The notes under the pieces are model-generated. The model was not told where the DNA came from and searched no databases. It saw nothing but the letters and a program-made list of their open reading frames with translations. 64,000 nucleotides of DNA from an uncultured Azohydromonas sp. (GTDB taxonomy: Bacteria; Pseudomonadota; Gammaproteobacteria; Burkholderiales; Burkholderiaceae_C): NCBI RefSeq assembly GCF_937926365.1, contig NZ_CALAOH010000048.1:1-64000 (forward strand), given 5' to 3'. Within the stretch, counting starts at the first letter, position 1. Each line of letters opens with the position of its first letter. Position numbers and translations under genes: made by a program. This document shows, piece after piece, positions 28,262 to 37,343 of this stretch.

Positions 28262-28696
28262 TCAGCGCGCCGTTGCCCGGCGTCGCACGCACTCCAGGTA
28301 GGCCTGCCCGTCCGGCGGCAGTCCCGTGCGCTGGGAGGCCCAGATCATCTCGCCCAGGCACTCCATCACCTCGTGCTGCGCCTCGTGCGCCGACCCCAGC
28401 TTGGCCGCCAGCAGCTCGAAGGCCTGCTTGATGCCGCGCGGCTGGTCGATGGACACCTGCTCCGAGATGGACAGGTGCATGGACAGGTGCAGGAAGGGGT
28501 TCACACGCCCGTCCTCCACCTTGTAGTCCGCCGCCAGCGCGGCCTCCACGTCGGCGAGCTCGCCGTGGTACTCGGGGTGCTCGGCCACCCAGGGCGCGGC
28601 CACGGCTTCCATTGGGGTGAGCACGCCGCCTTCGCGGTGCTTGCGCCAGACCTCGCAGAAGAAGCGGCGCACGTCATGTTGGGAAGGTTGGAACAT
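28262..28696 (-). CDS. DUF1841 protein
   Basis: A 144-residue cytosolic protein with the DUF1841 pattern: MFQPSQHDVRRFFCEVWRKH at the start, then HPEYHGELADVEAAL and NPFLHLSMHLSISEQ in the middle. The family is frequent in beta- and gammaproteobacteria and functionally uncharacterised. I start at ATG 28694-28696; the longer frame extends into the unrelated channel gene. It converges on folE2. The 143 bases upstream of it hold no gene or clear signal. Confidence 0.9.
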   Translation of the reverse strand: MFQPSQHDVRRFFCEVWRKHREGGVLTPMEAVAAPWVAEHPEYHGELADVEAALAADYKVEDGRVNPFLHLSMHLSISEQVSIDQPRGIKQAFELLAAKLGSAHEAQHEVMECLGEMIWASQRTGLPPDGQAYLECVRRRATAR

Positions 28697-28839
28697 CCCG
28701 CGATTGTCGCCGCCGGCCATTCCCCGGGCCGGGGCGCCGGCATGAGGCGCGCACCCGGGCCGATCCCGCAGCCGCCCGTGCCAGCCCTCCGCTGGAACGG
28801 TGCAGGGCAGGGCGTACGTGCCTGCCGGTGCGCTGCGGC

Positions 28840-29502
28840 TCAGCGCCGGTCGTCGTCGATGCGCCAGGCCGGCACGCGCCAGTCCAGCGCCAGCGCTACC
28901 AGGCGCAGGCTGCTGGCCACCAGCACGCCGGCGGCCAGGGCCGCCTCGTCCGAGCCGCCCAGCGCGTGGACGCCCACCACGGCCCAGCCGCCGACAAAGG
29001 CCAGCACGGCATAGGGACGGTGGTCGCTGAAGGCGGACGGGATCTGGTTGCACACGATGTCGCGCAGCACGCCGCCGAAGGTGGCCGTCATCACGCCCAT
29101 GACCACGGCGATGAGCGCGGGCATCTGCGCCTGTAGCGCGATCTGCGTGCCGCTGGCGGCGAACAGGCCCAGCCCCAGCGCGTCCGGCCACAGCATGGCG
29201 CGCTCGGTGGGCCGCAGGTGCCGCGCGCGCATGAACTGCATCGCCACCAGCGTCAGCCCCAGCAGCACCCAGACCCAGCCCGCGTGCTGCACCCAGAAGA
29301 ATGGCCGCCGGTCCAGCAGCACGTCGCGCAGCGTGCCGCCTCCAAAGGCCGTGAGCCCGGACACCACGCACACGCCCACCGCATCGAGCCGCTTGCGCGC
29401 GGCCTCGACCAGGCCCGAGAGCGCGAAGGCCAGCGTCGCCATGATCTCGATGGCCAACTGTGCCGTGGACAATGCGCCCCACCAGTCCGGAAGTTTTCCC
29501 AT
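28840..29502 (-). CDS. TRIC-like (YadS/UPF0126) membrane channel protein
   Basis: A 220-residue membrane protein with seven helices built from two UPF0126 repeats. Each repeat carries the glycine-rich kink motif: GLTAFGGGTLRDVLLDRRPFFW and ATFGGVLRDIVCNQIPS. These match prokaryotic trimeric intracellular cation (TRIC) channels, which conduct monovalent cations; the bacterial YadS branch has also been tied to glycine uptake. I start at ATG 29500-29502 (MGKLPDWWG). It is divergent from the TauE-type exporter, with 83 bases shared. Confidence 0.88.
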   Translation of the reverse strand: MGKLPDWWGALSTAQLAIEIMATLAFALSGLVEAARKRLDAVGVCVVSGLTAFGGGTLRDVLLDRRPFFWVQHAGWVWVLLGLTLVAMQFMRARHLRPTERAMLWPDALGLGLFAASGTQIALQAQMPALIAVVMGVMTATFGGVLRDIVCNQIPSAFSDHRPYAVLAFVGGWAVVGVHALGGSDEAALAAGVLVASSLRLVALALDWRVPAWRIDDDRR

Positions 29503-29585
29503 CCCCTGCCTGCCCTCCAGTGCCGCGGCGCGCATTGTCGTCGTGGCCTCGGCCTTGCCGCCGCCCCGTCCCGCACCCCCTCGCC

Positions 29586-30344
29586 ATGCTGTTGCCGCCC
29601 GTGATCACCGACCCCTCCTTCTACGCCGTGGCGGTGCCGGCGGTGCTGCTCATGGGGCTGGCCAAGAGCGGCTTCGGTGCCGGCTTCGGCGCGCTGGCGG
29701 TGCCGCTGATGGCGCTCGCGGTGCCGGTGCCGCAGGCCGCGGCCATCATGCTGCCGCTGCTGGCCATCATGGACGCGCTGGGCCTGGCGGTGTTCCTCAA
29801 GGAGTTCGACCGCGGCCTGGTCAAGCTGCTGCTGCCCGCCGGGCTGCTGGGCACCGTGCTGGGCACGCTGCTGTTCGACCTGCTCTCGGCCAAGGTGGTG
29901 GCGGGAATGGTGGGCGTGATCACGCTGGCGTTCCTGGCCATCCGCTGGTTCTTCCCGCCGCGCGCGGACGCGCCGCCGCCGCCGCGCTGGCTGGGCTTCG
30001 TGCTCGGCCTGACCTCGGGCTTCACCAGCTTCGTGGCGCACGCGGGCGGGCCCCCGGCGGCCTTCTACCTGCTGCCGCTGCGGCTGTCGCCGATCCAGTT
30101 CACGGCCACGACGGCGGTGTTCTTCACCGCGGTGAACACCTCCAAGTGGATTCCCTACGCGTGGCTGGGCCTGATCGACCTGCGCAACCTCGCCACCTCG
30201 CTGGTGCTGATGCCGCTGGCGCCCGTGGGCGTGTGGCTGGGCGTGCATGTGGTGCGGCGCATCTCGCAGCGCGTCTTCTACGGCCTGTTCTCGCTGGGGA
30301 TGCTGCTGACGGGCGTGAAGCTGGTGTGGGACGCGGTGGCGTGA
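29586..30344 (+). CDS. TauE/SafE (TSUP) family anion exporter
   Basis: A 252-residue membrane protein with about eight helices. The first repeat has LLMGLAKSGFGAGFGALAVPL and the second has SGFTSFVAHAGGPPAAFYLLP, the paired glycine/proline motifs of the TSUP family. Members export sulfite, sulfoacetate or related anions. Substrate is not determinable here; the only sulfur-related genes, cysM and sseA, are far off. The start at ATG 29586 places the first motif normally. It converges on the antiporter gene. Confidence 0.9.
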   Translation: MLLPPVITDPSFYAVAVPAVLLMGLAKSGFGAGFGALAVPLMALAVPVPQAAAIMLPLLAIMDALGLAVFLKEFDRGLVKLLLPAGLLGTVLGTLLFDLLSAKVVAGMVGVITLAFLAIRWFFPPRADAPPPPRWLGFVLGLTSGFTSFVAHAGGPPAAFYLLPLRLSPIQFTATTAVFFTAVNTSKWIPYAWLGLIDLRNLATSLVLMPLAPVGVWLGVHVVRRISQRVFYGLFSLGMLLTGVKLVWDAVA

Positions 30345-30353
30345 GCGCCTGAT

Positions 30354-32252
30354 TCACCCCGCCGCCGGTGGTTGCGAAGGCGCCGCGGCGGGCGAGGGCG
30401 GCGGCGCCTTCACGGTGGAACCCTCGCGTGCCGCCGCCAGTGCCTCCTCGCGCTCGGCGCGCTCGCGGGCCCACAGCGCTTCCAGCTGCTCCCGCCCCTG
30501 ACGTGCCATGTCGATCATCCGCTGCTCGTCGCGGAAATAGGGCGCCATCTGCTCCATCAGCCCCACGCTGTGCGCGCGGAAACGCCGCGCCTGGTTACGC
30601 GCGTAATCCTGGTCGTAGCCCATGAGCTCCAGCACGCTGCGGGCGCTGGCCAGCGCGGCCTCGAAGGTTTCGCGCTCGACCAGCGTCACGCCCCGCGCGC
30701 GCAGGCCGTAGTAGTGCGACACGTTGCGCGCCCGCGCGACGATCTGCAGCTGCGGGAAGTGCTGCTTCACCAGGTCCACCACCGCCAGGCTCTGCGCCAC
30801 GTCGTCGATGGCCACCACGATCACGCGCGCGTGCTCCGCGCCGGCGGTGCGCAGCAGGTCCAGCCGCGTGGCGTCGCCGAAGAACACGCGCCAGCCGAAG
30901 CGGCGCACCGTCTCCACCTGGTCGGCATCGTGTTCCAGCACGGTGGCGGCCAGGCCCTGCGCCGCCAGCAGCCGGCCCACCACCTGCCCGTAGCGGCCAA
31001 AGCCCGCGATGATCACCGGCGCCTGCTGCAGCTCCTCCAGCACGGGCAGCTCGCCGTGCACACGCTGGCGCGCCAGGCGCGGGCACAGCCAGCGGTCGCT
31101 GGCCTTGAGCAGCAGCGGCGTGAGCGCCATCGACAGCGCCACCGCCGCCACCAGCAGCGAAGCGGTGCTCGCATCCATCACTCCGCGCTGCGCCGCGGCC
31201 TGGAACACCACGAAGCCGAACTCGCCACCCTGTGCCAGCAGCAGCACGAACACCGGGCGCTCGGCCGGCGGCAGCTTCATCGGCACCGTCATGGCGGCCA
31301 GCAGCAGCGCCTTGAGCGACACGAACACCACCACCACCGCGACCAGCGCCAGCGGGCGCTGCATCACCACGGCGAAGTCCACGCCCATGCCCACGGCCAT
31401 GAAGAACAGGCCCAGCAGCAGGCCCTTGAAGGGTTCCAGGTCGGTTTCGATCTGGCGCCGGTACTCGCTGTCGGCCAGCAGCACGCCGGCGAGGAAGGCG
31501 CCCAGCGCCATCGACAGCCCCGCGGCCTGCATCAGCGCCGCGGTGGCCACCACCAGCAGCAGCGAGGCGGCGGTGAACACCTCCGGCGTGCGGCTGCGCG
31601 CGCTCCAGCGCAGCGCCGGGCGCAGCAGCAGCCGGCCGCCCAGCACCACGGCGCCGATCACCAGCGCCGCGCGCAGCGCCGCCGGCCAGCCGGCCCAGCC
31701 GTCCGCGTGCACGGCCTCGCGCGGCACGCCGGCCAGCAGCGGGATCAGCGCCAGGATCGGGATGGCGGCGATGTCCTGCATCAGCGCCACGCCCAGCACG
31801 CCCCCACCCGCGGCCGTGCCCTTGAGGTTGCGCTCGGCCAACTCGGTCAGCCCGATGGCGGTGGAGGACAGCGCCAGCCCCAGCGCCGCGATCAGCGCCA
31901 TGCGCCCGGGCGCGCCACCCAGCAGCATCGCGGCGCCGGCCACCAGCGCCGCGGAGCCCAGCATCTGCACGCTGCCCCACCCGAAGATGGGCCGGCGCAG
32001 CGCCCACAGCCGCCTGGGCTCCAGCTCCAGCCCGACCAGGAACAGCATCAGCACCACGCCGAACTCGGAGAAATGCAGCATCGCCTCCGCATCGCCGGCG
32101 AGGTTCAGCCCCCAGGGGCCGATGGCGATGCCCGCGCCCAGGTAACCCAGGATCGAGCCCAGCCCCAGGCGCCGTGCCAGCGGCACCGCAATCACGGCCG
32201 CTCCCAGGTACACCAGGCTCGATATCAGCCAGCCGCTGGAGGGCTCTTCCAT
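30354..32252 (-). CDS. CPA2 monovalent cation/proton antiporter with TrkA-N domain (KefB/YbaL-like)
   Basis: A 632-residue protein. Residues ~5-390 are the Na+/H+-exchanger domain with 12-13 helices (GYLGAGIAIGPWGL, then FSEFGVVLMLFLVGLEL). A RCK/TrkA-N domain starts near 405 with VIIAGFGRYGQVVGRLLAAQG, a nucleotide-binding GxGxxG. The charged C-terminal tail ends in a Pro/Ala stretch. This layout is that of KefB/KefC/YbaL K+ efflux systems; no separate ancillary KefF/KefG gene is present. ATG 32252 is preferred to GTG 32255. The 188-base region to the divergent regulator gene should hold both promoters. Confidence 0.9.
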   Translation of the reverse strand: MEEPSSGWLISSLVYLGAAVIAVPLARRLGLGSILGYLGAGIAIGPWGLNLAGDAEAMLHFSEFGVVLMLFLVGLELEPRRLWALRRPIFGWGSVQMLGSAALVAGAAMLLGGAPGRMALIAALGLALSSTAIGLTELAERNLKGTAAGGGVLGVALMQDIAAIPILALIPLLAGVPREAVHADGWAGWPAALRAALVIGAVVLGGRLLLRPALRWSARSRTPEVFTAASLLLVVATAALMQAAGLSMALGAFLAGVLLADSEYRRQIETDLEPFKGLLLGLFFMAVGMGVDFAVVMQRPLALVAVVVVFVSLKALLLAAMTVPMKLPPAERPVFVLLLAQGGEFGFVVFQAAAQRGVMDASTASLLVAAVALSMALTPLLLKASDRWLCPRLARQRVHGELPVLEELQQAPVIIAGFGRYGQVVGRLLAAQGLAATVLEHDADQVETVRRFGWRVFFGDATRLDLLRTAGAEHARVIVVAIDDVAQSLAVVDLVKQHFPQLQIVARARNVSHYYGLRARGVTLVERETFEAALASARSVLELMGYDQDYARNQARRFRAHSVGLMEQMAPYFRDEQRMIDMARQGREQLEALWARERAEREEALAAAREGSTVKAPPPSPAAAPSQPPAAG

Positions 32253-32440
32253 CACAGGCTCCCGGGAGTGAAACGGCGGAAGACGGACGGCGGCAACGGC
32301 AACTGCAGGGGCATCGTCGGAAGGGCGTGCGGGACGGGAGAGACGTCACGATAGCCCATGCCGCCGCGGTAACCGGTTGTGACTTTCTCCTGTGCAACCC
32401 GGCAGTACGCTGGGGGTCATATGTGCACTGGAGATCGGCG

Positions 32441-33178
32441 ATGAAAGTGCTTCTCGTGGACGACCACCCCCTGATCCTGTCGGCGCTGCAGGGTGTCATT
32501 AGCGGACTGGGCAGCGACGTGAGCGTGAATACTGCCGCCAGCGCGCGCGAGCTGCGGCGCAAACTGGCCGAGGACGCGGACTACGACCTGTTGCTGCTGG
32601 ACCTGCAGCTCGGCGACGCCGAAGGCTTCGAGGTGCTCTCGGAAATGCGACGCGAGCACCCGGCGCTGCCGGTGGTGGTGGTGTCGGGCAGCGACCGCGC
32701 CGCCGACGTGCTGCGCGCCATCGATCTGGGCGCCATGGGCTTCGTGCCCAAGCGCGCCTCCAACGAACTGCTGTTCGAAGCGCTGCGGCTGGTGATGTCG
32801 GGTGGCATCTTCGTGCCGCCGGTACCTGCGGGCCTGGGCAGCGGCCTGTCCGGCCCCGACACGGTGCAGGAGCCCGCGCCGCCGCTGCTGCAGCCGCGCC
32901 CGCTGCAGGTGCAGGCCGGGTCGGCCGGCACGGCGATCAGCGTCGCGGGCCTGACGCCGCGCCAGAACGAGGTGCTGGGCAAGCTGCTGCAGGGGCTGCC
33001 CAACAAGCTCATCGCGCGCGAGCTCAACCTGTCGGTGGAAACCGTCAAGGACCACGTGGCGGCCGTGCTGCGCGTGCTCAACGTCAGCACCCGCACCCAG
33101 GCCGTGCTCGCGGTGAGCCGCTTGTCGCAGCAGCAGCAAGGCGGCAGCACGCCCACGCCGCCGGCGCAGCGCTACTGA
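32441..33178 (+). CDS. LuxR/NarL-family response regulator
   Basis: A 245-residue regulator. The receiver (residues 1-120) has DDHPLIL with the acidic pair, the phosphorylatable Asp in LLLLDLQLGDAEG and the Lys in FVPKRAS. A flexible Pro/Gln-rich linker follows. The HTH starts near 170 with LTPRQNEVLGKLLQGLPNKLIARELN and the recognition helix SVETVKDHV. It lies 4 bases before the hybrid kinase gene, its probable partner. An SD GGAGAT precedes the ATG at 32441. Targets are unknown. Confidence 0.92.
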   Translation: MKVLLVDDHPLILSALQGVISGLGSDVSVNTAASARELRRKLAEDADYDLLLLDLQLGDAEGFEVLSEMRREHPALPVVVVSGSDRAADVLRAIDLGAMGFVPKRASNELLFEALRLVMSGGIFVPPVPAGLGSGLSGPDTVQEPAPPLLQPRPLQVQAGSAGTAISVAGLTPRQNEVLGKLLQGLPNKLIARELNLSVETVKDHVAAVLRVLNVSTRTQAVLAVSRLSQQQQGGSTPTPPAQRY

Positions 33179-33182
33179 GGCC

Positions 33183-35033
33183 ATGAGCACCGTGCTGCCG
33201 ACGGCCGCGGCGGAGCTGCCGGCCGCCGCGGCGGTCACGGCGCCCTCGCCGCAGGCCCTGCAACTGGAGCACGCGCGCGCGCTGTACACGCAGACACCCG
33301 CCACGCTGGCGGGCAACCTGGTGGGCGTGCTGCTGGTGGTGTTCTTCTTCGGTGGCGTGGCCGATCCGCTGCGGCTCTTCGGCTGGGTCGGCGTGATGGC
33401 GCTGCTGTGGTGCGTGCGCCTGGGCCACTACCTGCGCTTCCGGCGCCAGCCCGACGCCGACGACGCCACGCTGCTGGCCTGGCGCAGCAGCTGGCGCGCG
33501 CTGGCGCTGTTGCTGGGCGCCTGTTGGGGTGTGGCGGCGTGGCTGTTCTGGGGGCTGGGCACGCCCTCGCACCAGGTGGCGCTGCTGCTGATCATCTACA
33601 GCTACTGCGTGGGCTCGGTGCAGCTGCTGGCCGGACAGCCGCGGGTGTTCGCCGCCTTCCTGTGCCTGGTGCTGCTGCCCACCGTGGGGCGCGTGGCCAC
33701 CGACATCGGCCATCCTTTCCACCTGGAGCTGGCACTGATCATCTGCGTGCTCTTCGGCGCCGTGTGGCTCATGGGCCATACCTACCGCAGCGCGTTGGCG
33801 CAGGCCATCGACCTCAAGCTGCGCACCGACCAGCTGGCCGCGCAGCTGCGCGTGGAAAAGGCCGCCGCCGAGGAAGCGCGGCGCGCCGCCGAGGCCGCCA
33901 GCCGCGCCAAGACCCAGTTTTTCGCTGCCGCCAGCCACGACTTGCGCCAGCCGCTGCACGCCATGGGGCTGTTCGCCGAGACGCTGCGCCAGCGCTGCAG
34001 CGACCCCGACGTGGCCTCGCTGGTCAACAGCATCAACGAGAGCGTGGACGCGCTGGAGGGCCTGTTCGGCGAGTTGCTGGACATCACTCGCATCGACACC
34101 GGCGGCGTGGAGCTCAAGCCCGAGGCGGTGCGATTGCGTGACGTGTTCGCGCGGCTGCGGCTGCATTTCGAGCCGGCCGCCTTCGAGAAGGGCCTGGCGC
34201 TGGGCTTCCGCGGCGAGGCCCACGTGGTGCAGGCCGACCCGGTGGTACTGGAGCGCATCCTGCGCAACCTGGTGAGCAACGCCATCCGCTACACCGAGGA
34301 CGGCGGCGTGCTCGTGAGCTGCCGCCGCCGTGGCGACCGACTGCTGCTGCAGGTGTGGGACAGCGGCATCGGCATCGCCGAAGCCAGCCTGCCGCGCATC
34401 TTCGACGAGTTCTACCAGGTCAACAGCCACCGCCCGCTGGAGCCGCACCAGCGCAAGGGCCTGGGGCTGGGGCTGGCCATCGTCAAGCGGCTGGCCGACC
34501 TCATGGGCGCGCCGCTGACGGTGCGCTCGCGCGTGGGCCACGGCACCGTCTTCAGCCTGGAAGTCCCGCCGGGCCGGATCGAGGCGCCGCCGGCCGAACC
34601 CCTGGCCGCGAGCCCCAAGATGCCGCTGGGCCTGAGCCTGCAGGGGCGGCTGATCGTGGTGGTGGAGGACGAGCCGCCCGTGCGCGAAGGCCTGACCGTG
34701 CTGCTCAAGGCCTGGGGCGCGGACGTGCTGGACTTCGACACGGTGGGCGCCGTGGAGGCCTGGCTACGCGGCGCCGAGCTGCCGCGGCCGGACCTGCTGA
34801 TCGTGGACTACCGGCTGCCCGAGGCGCGCACCGGGCTGGAGGCGCTGGACTTGATCCGCGCGCACTGGCCGGATCAGCGGCTGCCGGCCATCGTCATCAC
34901 CGGCAGCAGCCTCAGCGGCCACGAGAACGAGGCCGAGGCGCACGACTTCCACCTGCTGATCAAGCCCGTGCTGCCCAACAAGCTGCGGGCCATGATCGGT
35001 TTCAAGCTCAACGAGCGCGCCGGGCGGAAGTAG
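33183..35033 (+). CDS. Hybrid sensor histidine kinase with C-terminal receiver
   Basis: A 616-residue inner-membrane kinase. Residues ~40-205 hold about six hydrophobic helices with no large periplasmic loop, so the signal is probably sensed in or at the membrane. A short coiled coil (residues ~215-240) leads to the H-box AASHDLRQPLHAMGLFAETL, then N-box LVSNAIRYTEDGG and G-boxes WDSGIGIAE and KGLGLGLAIVKRLADLMG. The C-terminal receiver has the Asp in LIVDYRLPEARTG and the Lys in LIKPVLPNKL. Four bases separate it from the LuxR regulator, so the pair forms one operon. Confidence 0.93.
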   Translation: MSTVLPTAAAELPAAAAVTAPSPQALQLEHARALYTQTPATLAGNLVGVLLVVFFFGGVADPLRLFGWVGVMALLWCVRLGHYLRFRRQPDADDATLLAWRSSWRALALLLGACWGVAAWLFWGLGTPSHQVALLLIIYSYCVGSVQLLAGQPRVFAAFLCLVLLPTVGRVATDIGHPFHLELALIICVLFGAVWLMGHTYRSALAQAIDLKLRTDQLAAQLRVEKAAAEEARRAAEAASRAKTQFFAAASHDLRQPLHAMGLFAETLRQRCSDPDVASLVNSINESVDALEGLFGELLDITRIDTGGVELKPEAVRLRDVFARLRLHFEPAAFEKGLALGFRGEAHVVQADPVVLERILRNLVSNAIRYTEDGGVLVSCRRRGDRLLLQVWDSGIGIAEASLPRIFDEFYQVNSHRPLEPHQRKGLGLGLAIVKRLADLMGAPLTVRSRVGHGTVFSLEVPPGRIEAPPAEPLAASPKMPLGLSLQGRLIVVVEDEPPVREGLTVLLKAWGADVLDFDTVGAVEAWLRGAELPRPDLLIVDYRLPEARTGLEALDLIRAHWPDQRLPAIVITGSSLSGHENEAEAHDFHLLIKPVLPNKLRAMIGFKLNERAGRK

Positions 35034-35034
35034 C

Positions 35035-35070
35035 AAGGAAAAGGGCCGCCCATGAACGGCAAGGCGGCCC
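35035..35070 (-). terminator. Terminator of the TAXI receptor operon
   Basis: GGGCCGCC (35043-35050) pairs with GGCGGCCC (35063-35070). On the minus strand it is followed by TTTTCCTT. A second perfect hairpin of 11 bp (35083-35093 with 35099-35109, loop CGGAA) stands between it and the receptor stop and may help end transcription from both sides of this convergent junction. Confidence 0.75.
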
Positions 35071-35119
35071 CGGGAGCAGGTTGCCGCCGGCTCCGGAAGA
35101 GCCGGCGGCGCGCGTCACG

Positions 35120-36196
35120 CTACTTGCACAGGCCCAGGATGCGCTCCTGCTGCGGGCACTGCGTGGCGGGCGCGGGATTGACCACGGGCTGGATCACGCG
35201 GCCGGCGCGGGCATGCTCGCTCACGCAGCTGTTGAACTCGCGCACCATGGGCGCGTAGTAGCTCCAGCCCTTGCCCAGCGGCGGCAGCGCGAGGTTCACC
35301 TCCTTCCACTTCGGATGGCCTTCGGCCTGCAGCGTGGGGAAGTTCTGGCACAGCGAGCGCGCGAAGCGGCTGAGGTGGGCGGTGGTTTCGCTGCGGCCGT
35401 AGTTGAAGGTGACGAGGAAGGCCTTCACCGCCACGCCGGGGACGTCCTCGGCGAGCAGGTTGGGGTAGTTGCTGGCCTTCACCACCGAGGGGAAGTAGGT
35501 CTGCAGCGCGGCCTTGCTGGCGGGGTTGGCGGCATCGAACTTGAGCAGCCGGATGAGCTGGCGCGCCTCGGGTTTCATGTCCACCAGCAGCTTGGCCGGC
35601 TGCCCGGCCACGGCCACCACCACGTCGATGCTCTTGTCCACCGTGAGCTTGACCAGCGCGTCCTCGTTGCTGAGGTAGCTGACCTGGTCTTCGGGCAGCG
35701 GCTTGCCGAACATCTGCTTGTACAGCGTGGTGGCCGACAGCGCGGTGCCGCTGAGCAGCGGGCCGACGTTGATCTTGGCGTCCTTGATCTCGTGCACGTT
35801 CTGCAGCGGCGAGTCGGCGCGGGTGATGAAGTAGATCTCCTCGTTGTAGAGCGGCATGACCACGCGCAGCGGCCTGATGGTCTCGGCCGCCTGCGGGTTG
35901 CCGGCCGCGGCGCGGTCGAGGAAGGCCTGGTAGACGTCGGACTGCACCAGCGCGAGCTTCACGCCGGGCTCGCTGCGCAGCCGCTGCACGTTCTCGGCCG
36001 AGCCGGCGGAGGGCAGCGCCTCCAGCGCGATGTCGGCCTGCGGTGCCACGAAGCGCGCCAGGTCGCGGCCGATCTGGATGTAGGTGCCGCGCTCCGAGGC
36101 GGTGACGATCTTGTATTCGATGGACGCGGCCTGTGCCGCCAGCGCGAGCAGGGTGCCCAGGGCCGCGGCGACGCTCTTGCGGATGGTGGATCTCAT
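35120..36196 (-). CDS. TAXI-family TRAP-type solute-binding protein
   Basis: A 358-residue exported receptor. The signal peptide ends ALAAQAAS near residue 25. The mature N-terminus IEYKIVTASERGTYIQIGRDLA is the TAXI binding-protein motif, followed by PSAGSAENVQRL and LVQSDVYQAF. Such receptors feed fused-permease TRAP transporters, but no permease gene lies in the window. The C-terminus carries an unusual tail with two Cys ending ILGLCK, mirrored by the protein encoded just upstream (24 bases apart). Ligand unknown. Confidence 0.88.
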   Translation of the reverse strand: MRSTIRKSVAAALGTLLALAAQAASIEYKIVTASERGTYIQIGRDLARFVAPQADIALEALPSAGSAENVQRLRSEPGVKLALVQSDVYQAFLDRAAAGNPQAAETIRPLRVVMPLYNEEIYFITRADSPLQNVHEIKDAKINVGPLLSGTALSATTLYKQMFGKPLPEDQVSYLSNEDALVKLTVDKSIDVVVAVAGQPAKLLVDMKPEARQLIRLLKFDAANPASKAALQTYFPSVVKASNYPNLLAEDVPGVAVKAFLVTFNYGRSETTAHLSRFARSLCQNFPTLQAEGHPKWKEVNLALPPLGKGWSYYAPMVREFNSCVSEHARAGRVIQPVVNPAPATQCPQQERILGLCK

Positions 36197-36220
36197 GGTC
36201 TCTCTCCCTCCCGTGGTGGA

Positions 36221-37072
36221 TCAGGGTTCACACAGGCCCAGCGCCGCCACCGTGGCGTTGCAGGGCATGGCGGCCGGTGCGCCGCGCGCCGTTGCGCCCG
36301 GAACGGCCGCGGCCTGCGGGGCCACGGGCCTGGCCGGTGCGGTCTGGGCCATGGCCGTGGCCGGCACCGTGGCGGTGGCGGCCACCGGCTGCGACGGCAG
36401 GGCCGGCGCCAGCGGAGCCACGGCCTGCTGCACTTGGCCCAGGCCGTTCTGCGCGGGCTGGATGGCGTCGGCGCCCGGCGGCGTGGCGGTGGTGTGCAGG
36501 GTGGCCGGTGCGGTGCCCAGGGTGGCGGCGGTGGCCATCGCGGGCGCCGGGGCCTGGTAGCCGGCCAGCGGCGCGGACGGGGCGCTGCTGCTGCGGCCCA
36601 GCAGGTAGCTGCCCGAGCCCACGATCGCCGTGAGCGCCAGCATGGCGCCGGCGACGGTGACGTTGCTCCAGTTCACGCGGCCCGCGGGCGGCGGCAGGTC
36701 GCCTTGCGGGGATTGCGGCTGCGGCCCGGGCAGGCTGAAGTGGAATTCGGCATGCGGCTGCTGCCGTGCCGCGTGCGCGGACGAGTCGGCACCGTAGGGG
36801 GCTGCCGTGTCGGCATTGCCGGCGTCAGGCGAGGTGTAGCGCGGCGCGATGGCAAGGCTGTTGTCGTCGTTGAAATGGAGCATGAAGCCCTTGGGCTCGG
36901 GCGGGTCGCCGGCCGCGGCATCCGGCGCGGCGGTGGCCGAGGCCCGGGCCGCCGCGGCGGCGGGCGACTGCAGCGGAGCGCCGCAGACACTGCAGAAATG
37001 GGCTCGCGCCGGGTTGCTGTGATGGCAGGCGGCGCATTCGGCCACCCAGGAAGCGGAAGGTGTGGTGGGCAT
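36221..37072 (-). CDS. Zinc-ribbon single-pass membrane protein, Ala/Pro-rich
   Basis: A 283-residue protein. An N-terminal zinc ribbon has CAACHHSNPARAHFCSVCG (two CxxC pairs, residues 13-31). One transmembrane helix lies near residues 134-156 (VTVAGAMLALTAIVGSGSYLLG). The remainder is a low-complexity Ala/Pro/Thr region, ending in a short Cys-containing tail AALGLCEP. The ribbon should be cytosolic and the Ala/Pro part periplasmic. The C-terminal motif matches the TAXI receptor encoded downstream. The 271 bases upstream, before scpA, hold small palindromes (for example GGCACGTGCC at 37283-37292) but no gene. Function unknown. Confidence 0.78.
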   Translation of the reverse strand: MPTTPSASWVAECAACHHSNPARAHFCSVCGAPLQSPAAAAARASATAAPDAAAGDPPEPKGFMLHFNDDNSLAIAPRYTSPDAGNADTAAPYGADSSAHAARQQPHAEFHFSLPGPQPQSPQGDLPPPAGRVNWSNVTVAGAMLALTAIVGSGSYLLGRSSSAPSAPLAGYQAPAPAMATAATLGTAPATLHTTATPPGADAIQPAQNGLGQVQQAVAPLAPALPSQPVAATATVPATAMAQTAPARPVAPQAAAVPGATARGAPAAMPCNATVAALGLCEP

Positions 37073-37343
37073 GCTTGCAATCCCGCCCGGCCGGGAGAGG
37101 CCCCGCGGTCCGGGCTGCACGCGCCGCAGGGCGGCGTCCCCCGCCATGTCCCAAACACATGGCCCGTCGAGGGTATGCGCTCGCACCACAGGCTCAGCGC
37201 CGCCTCCCCCCGCTTGCAGGGGATGCGGATTCGCCCCTCAGGGGGAGGACAAAAGTCATGTTCCGCCGCTAGGGCGCAACGTGGCACGTGCCGTGCCGGG
37301 CGCTGCCCGGTGTGCCCTGCGGGATCGTCCCGGGTCGGCCTGC

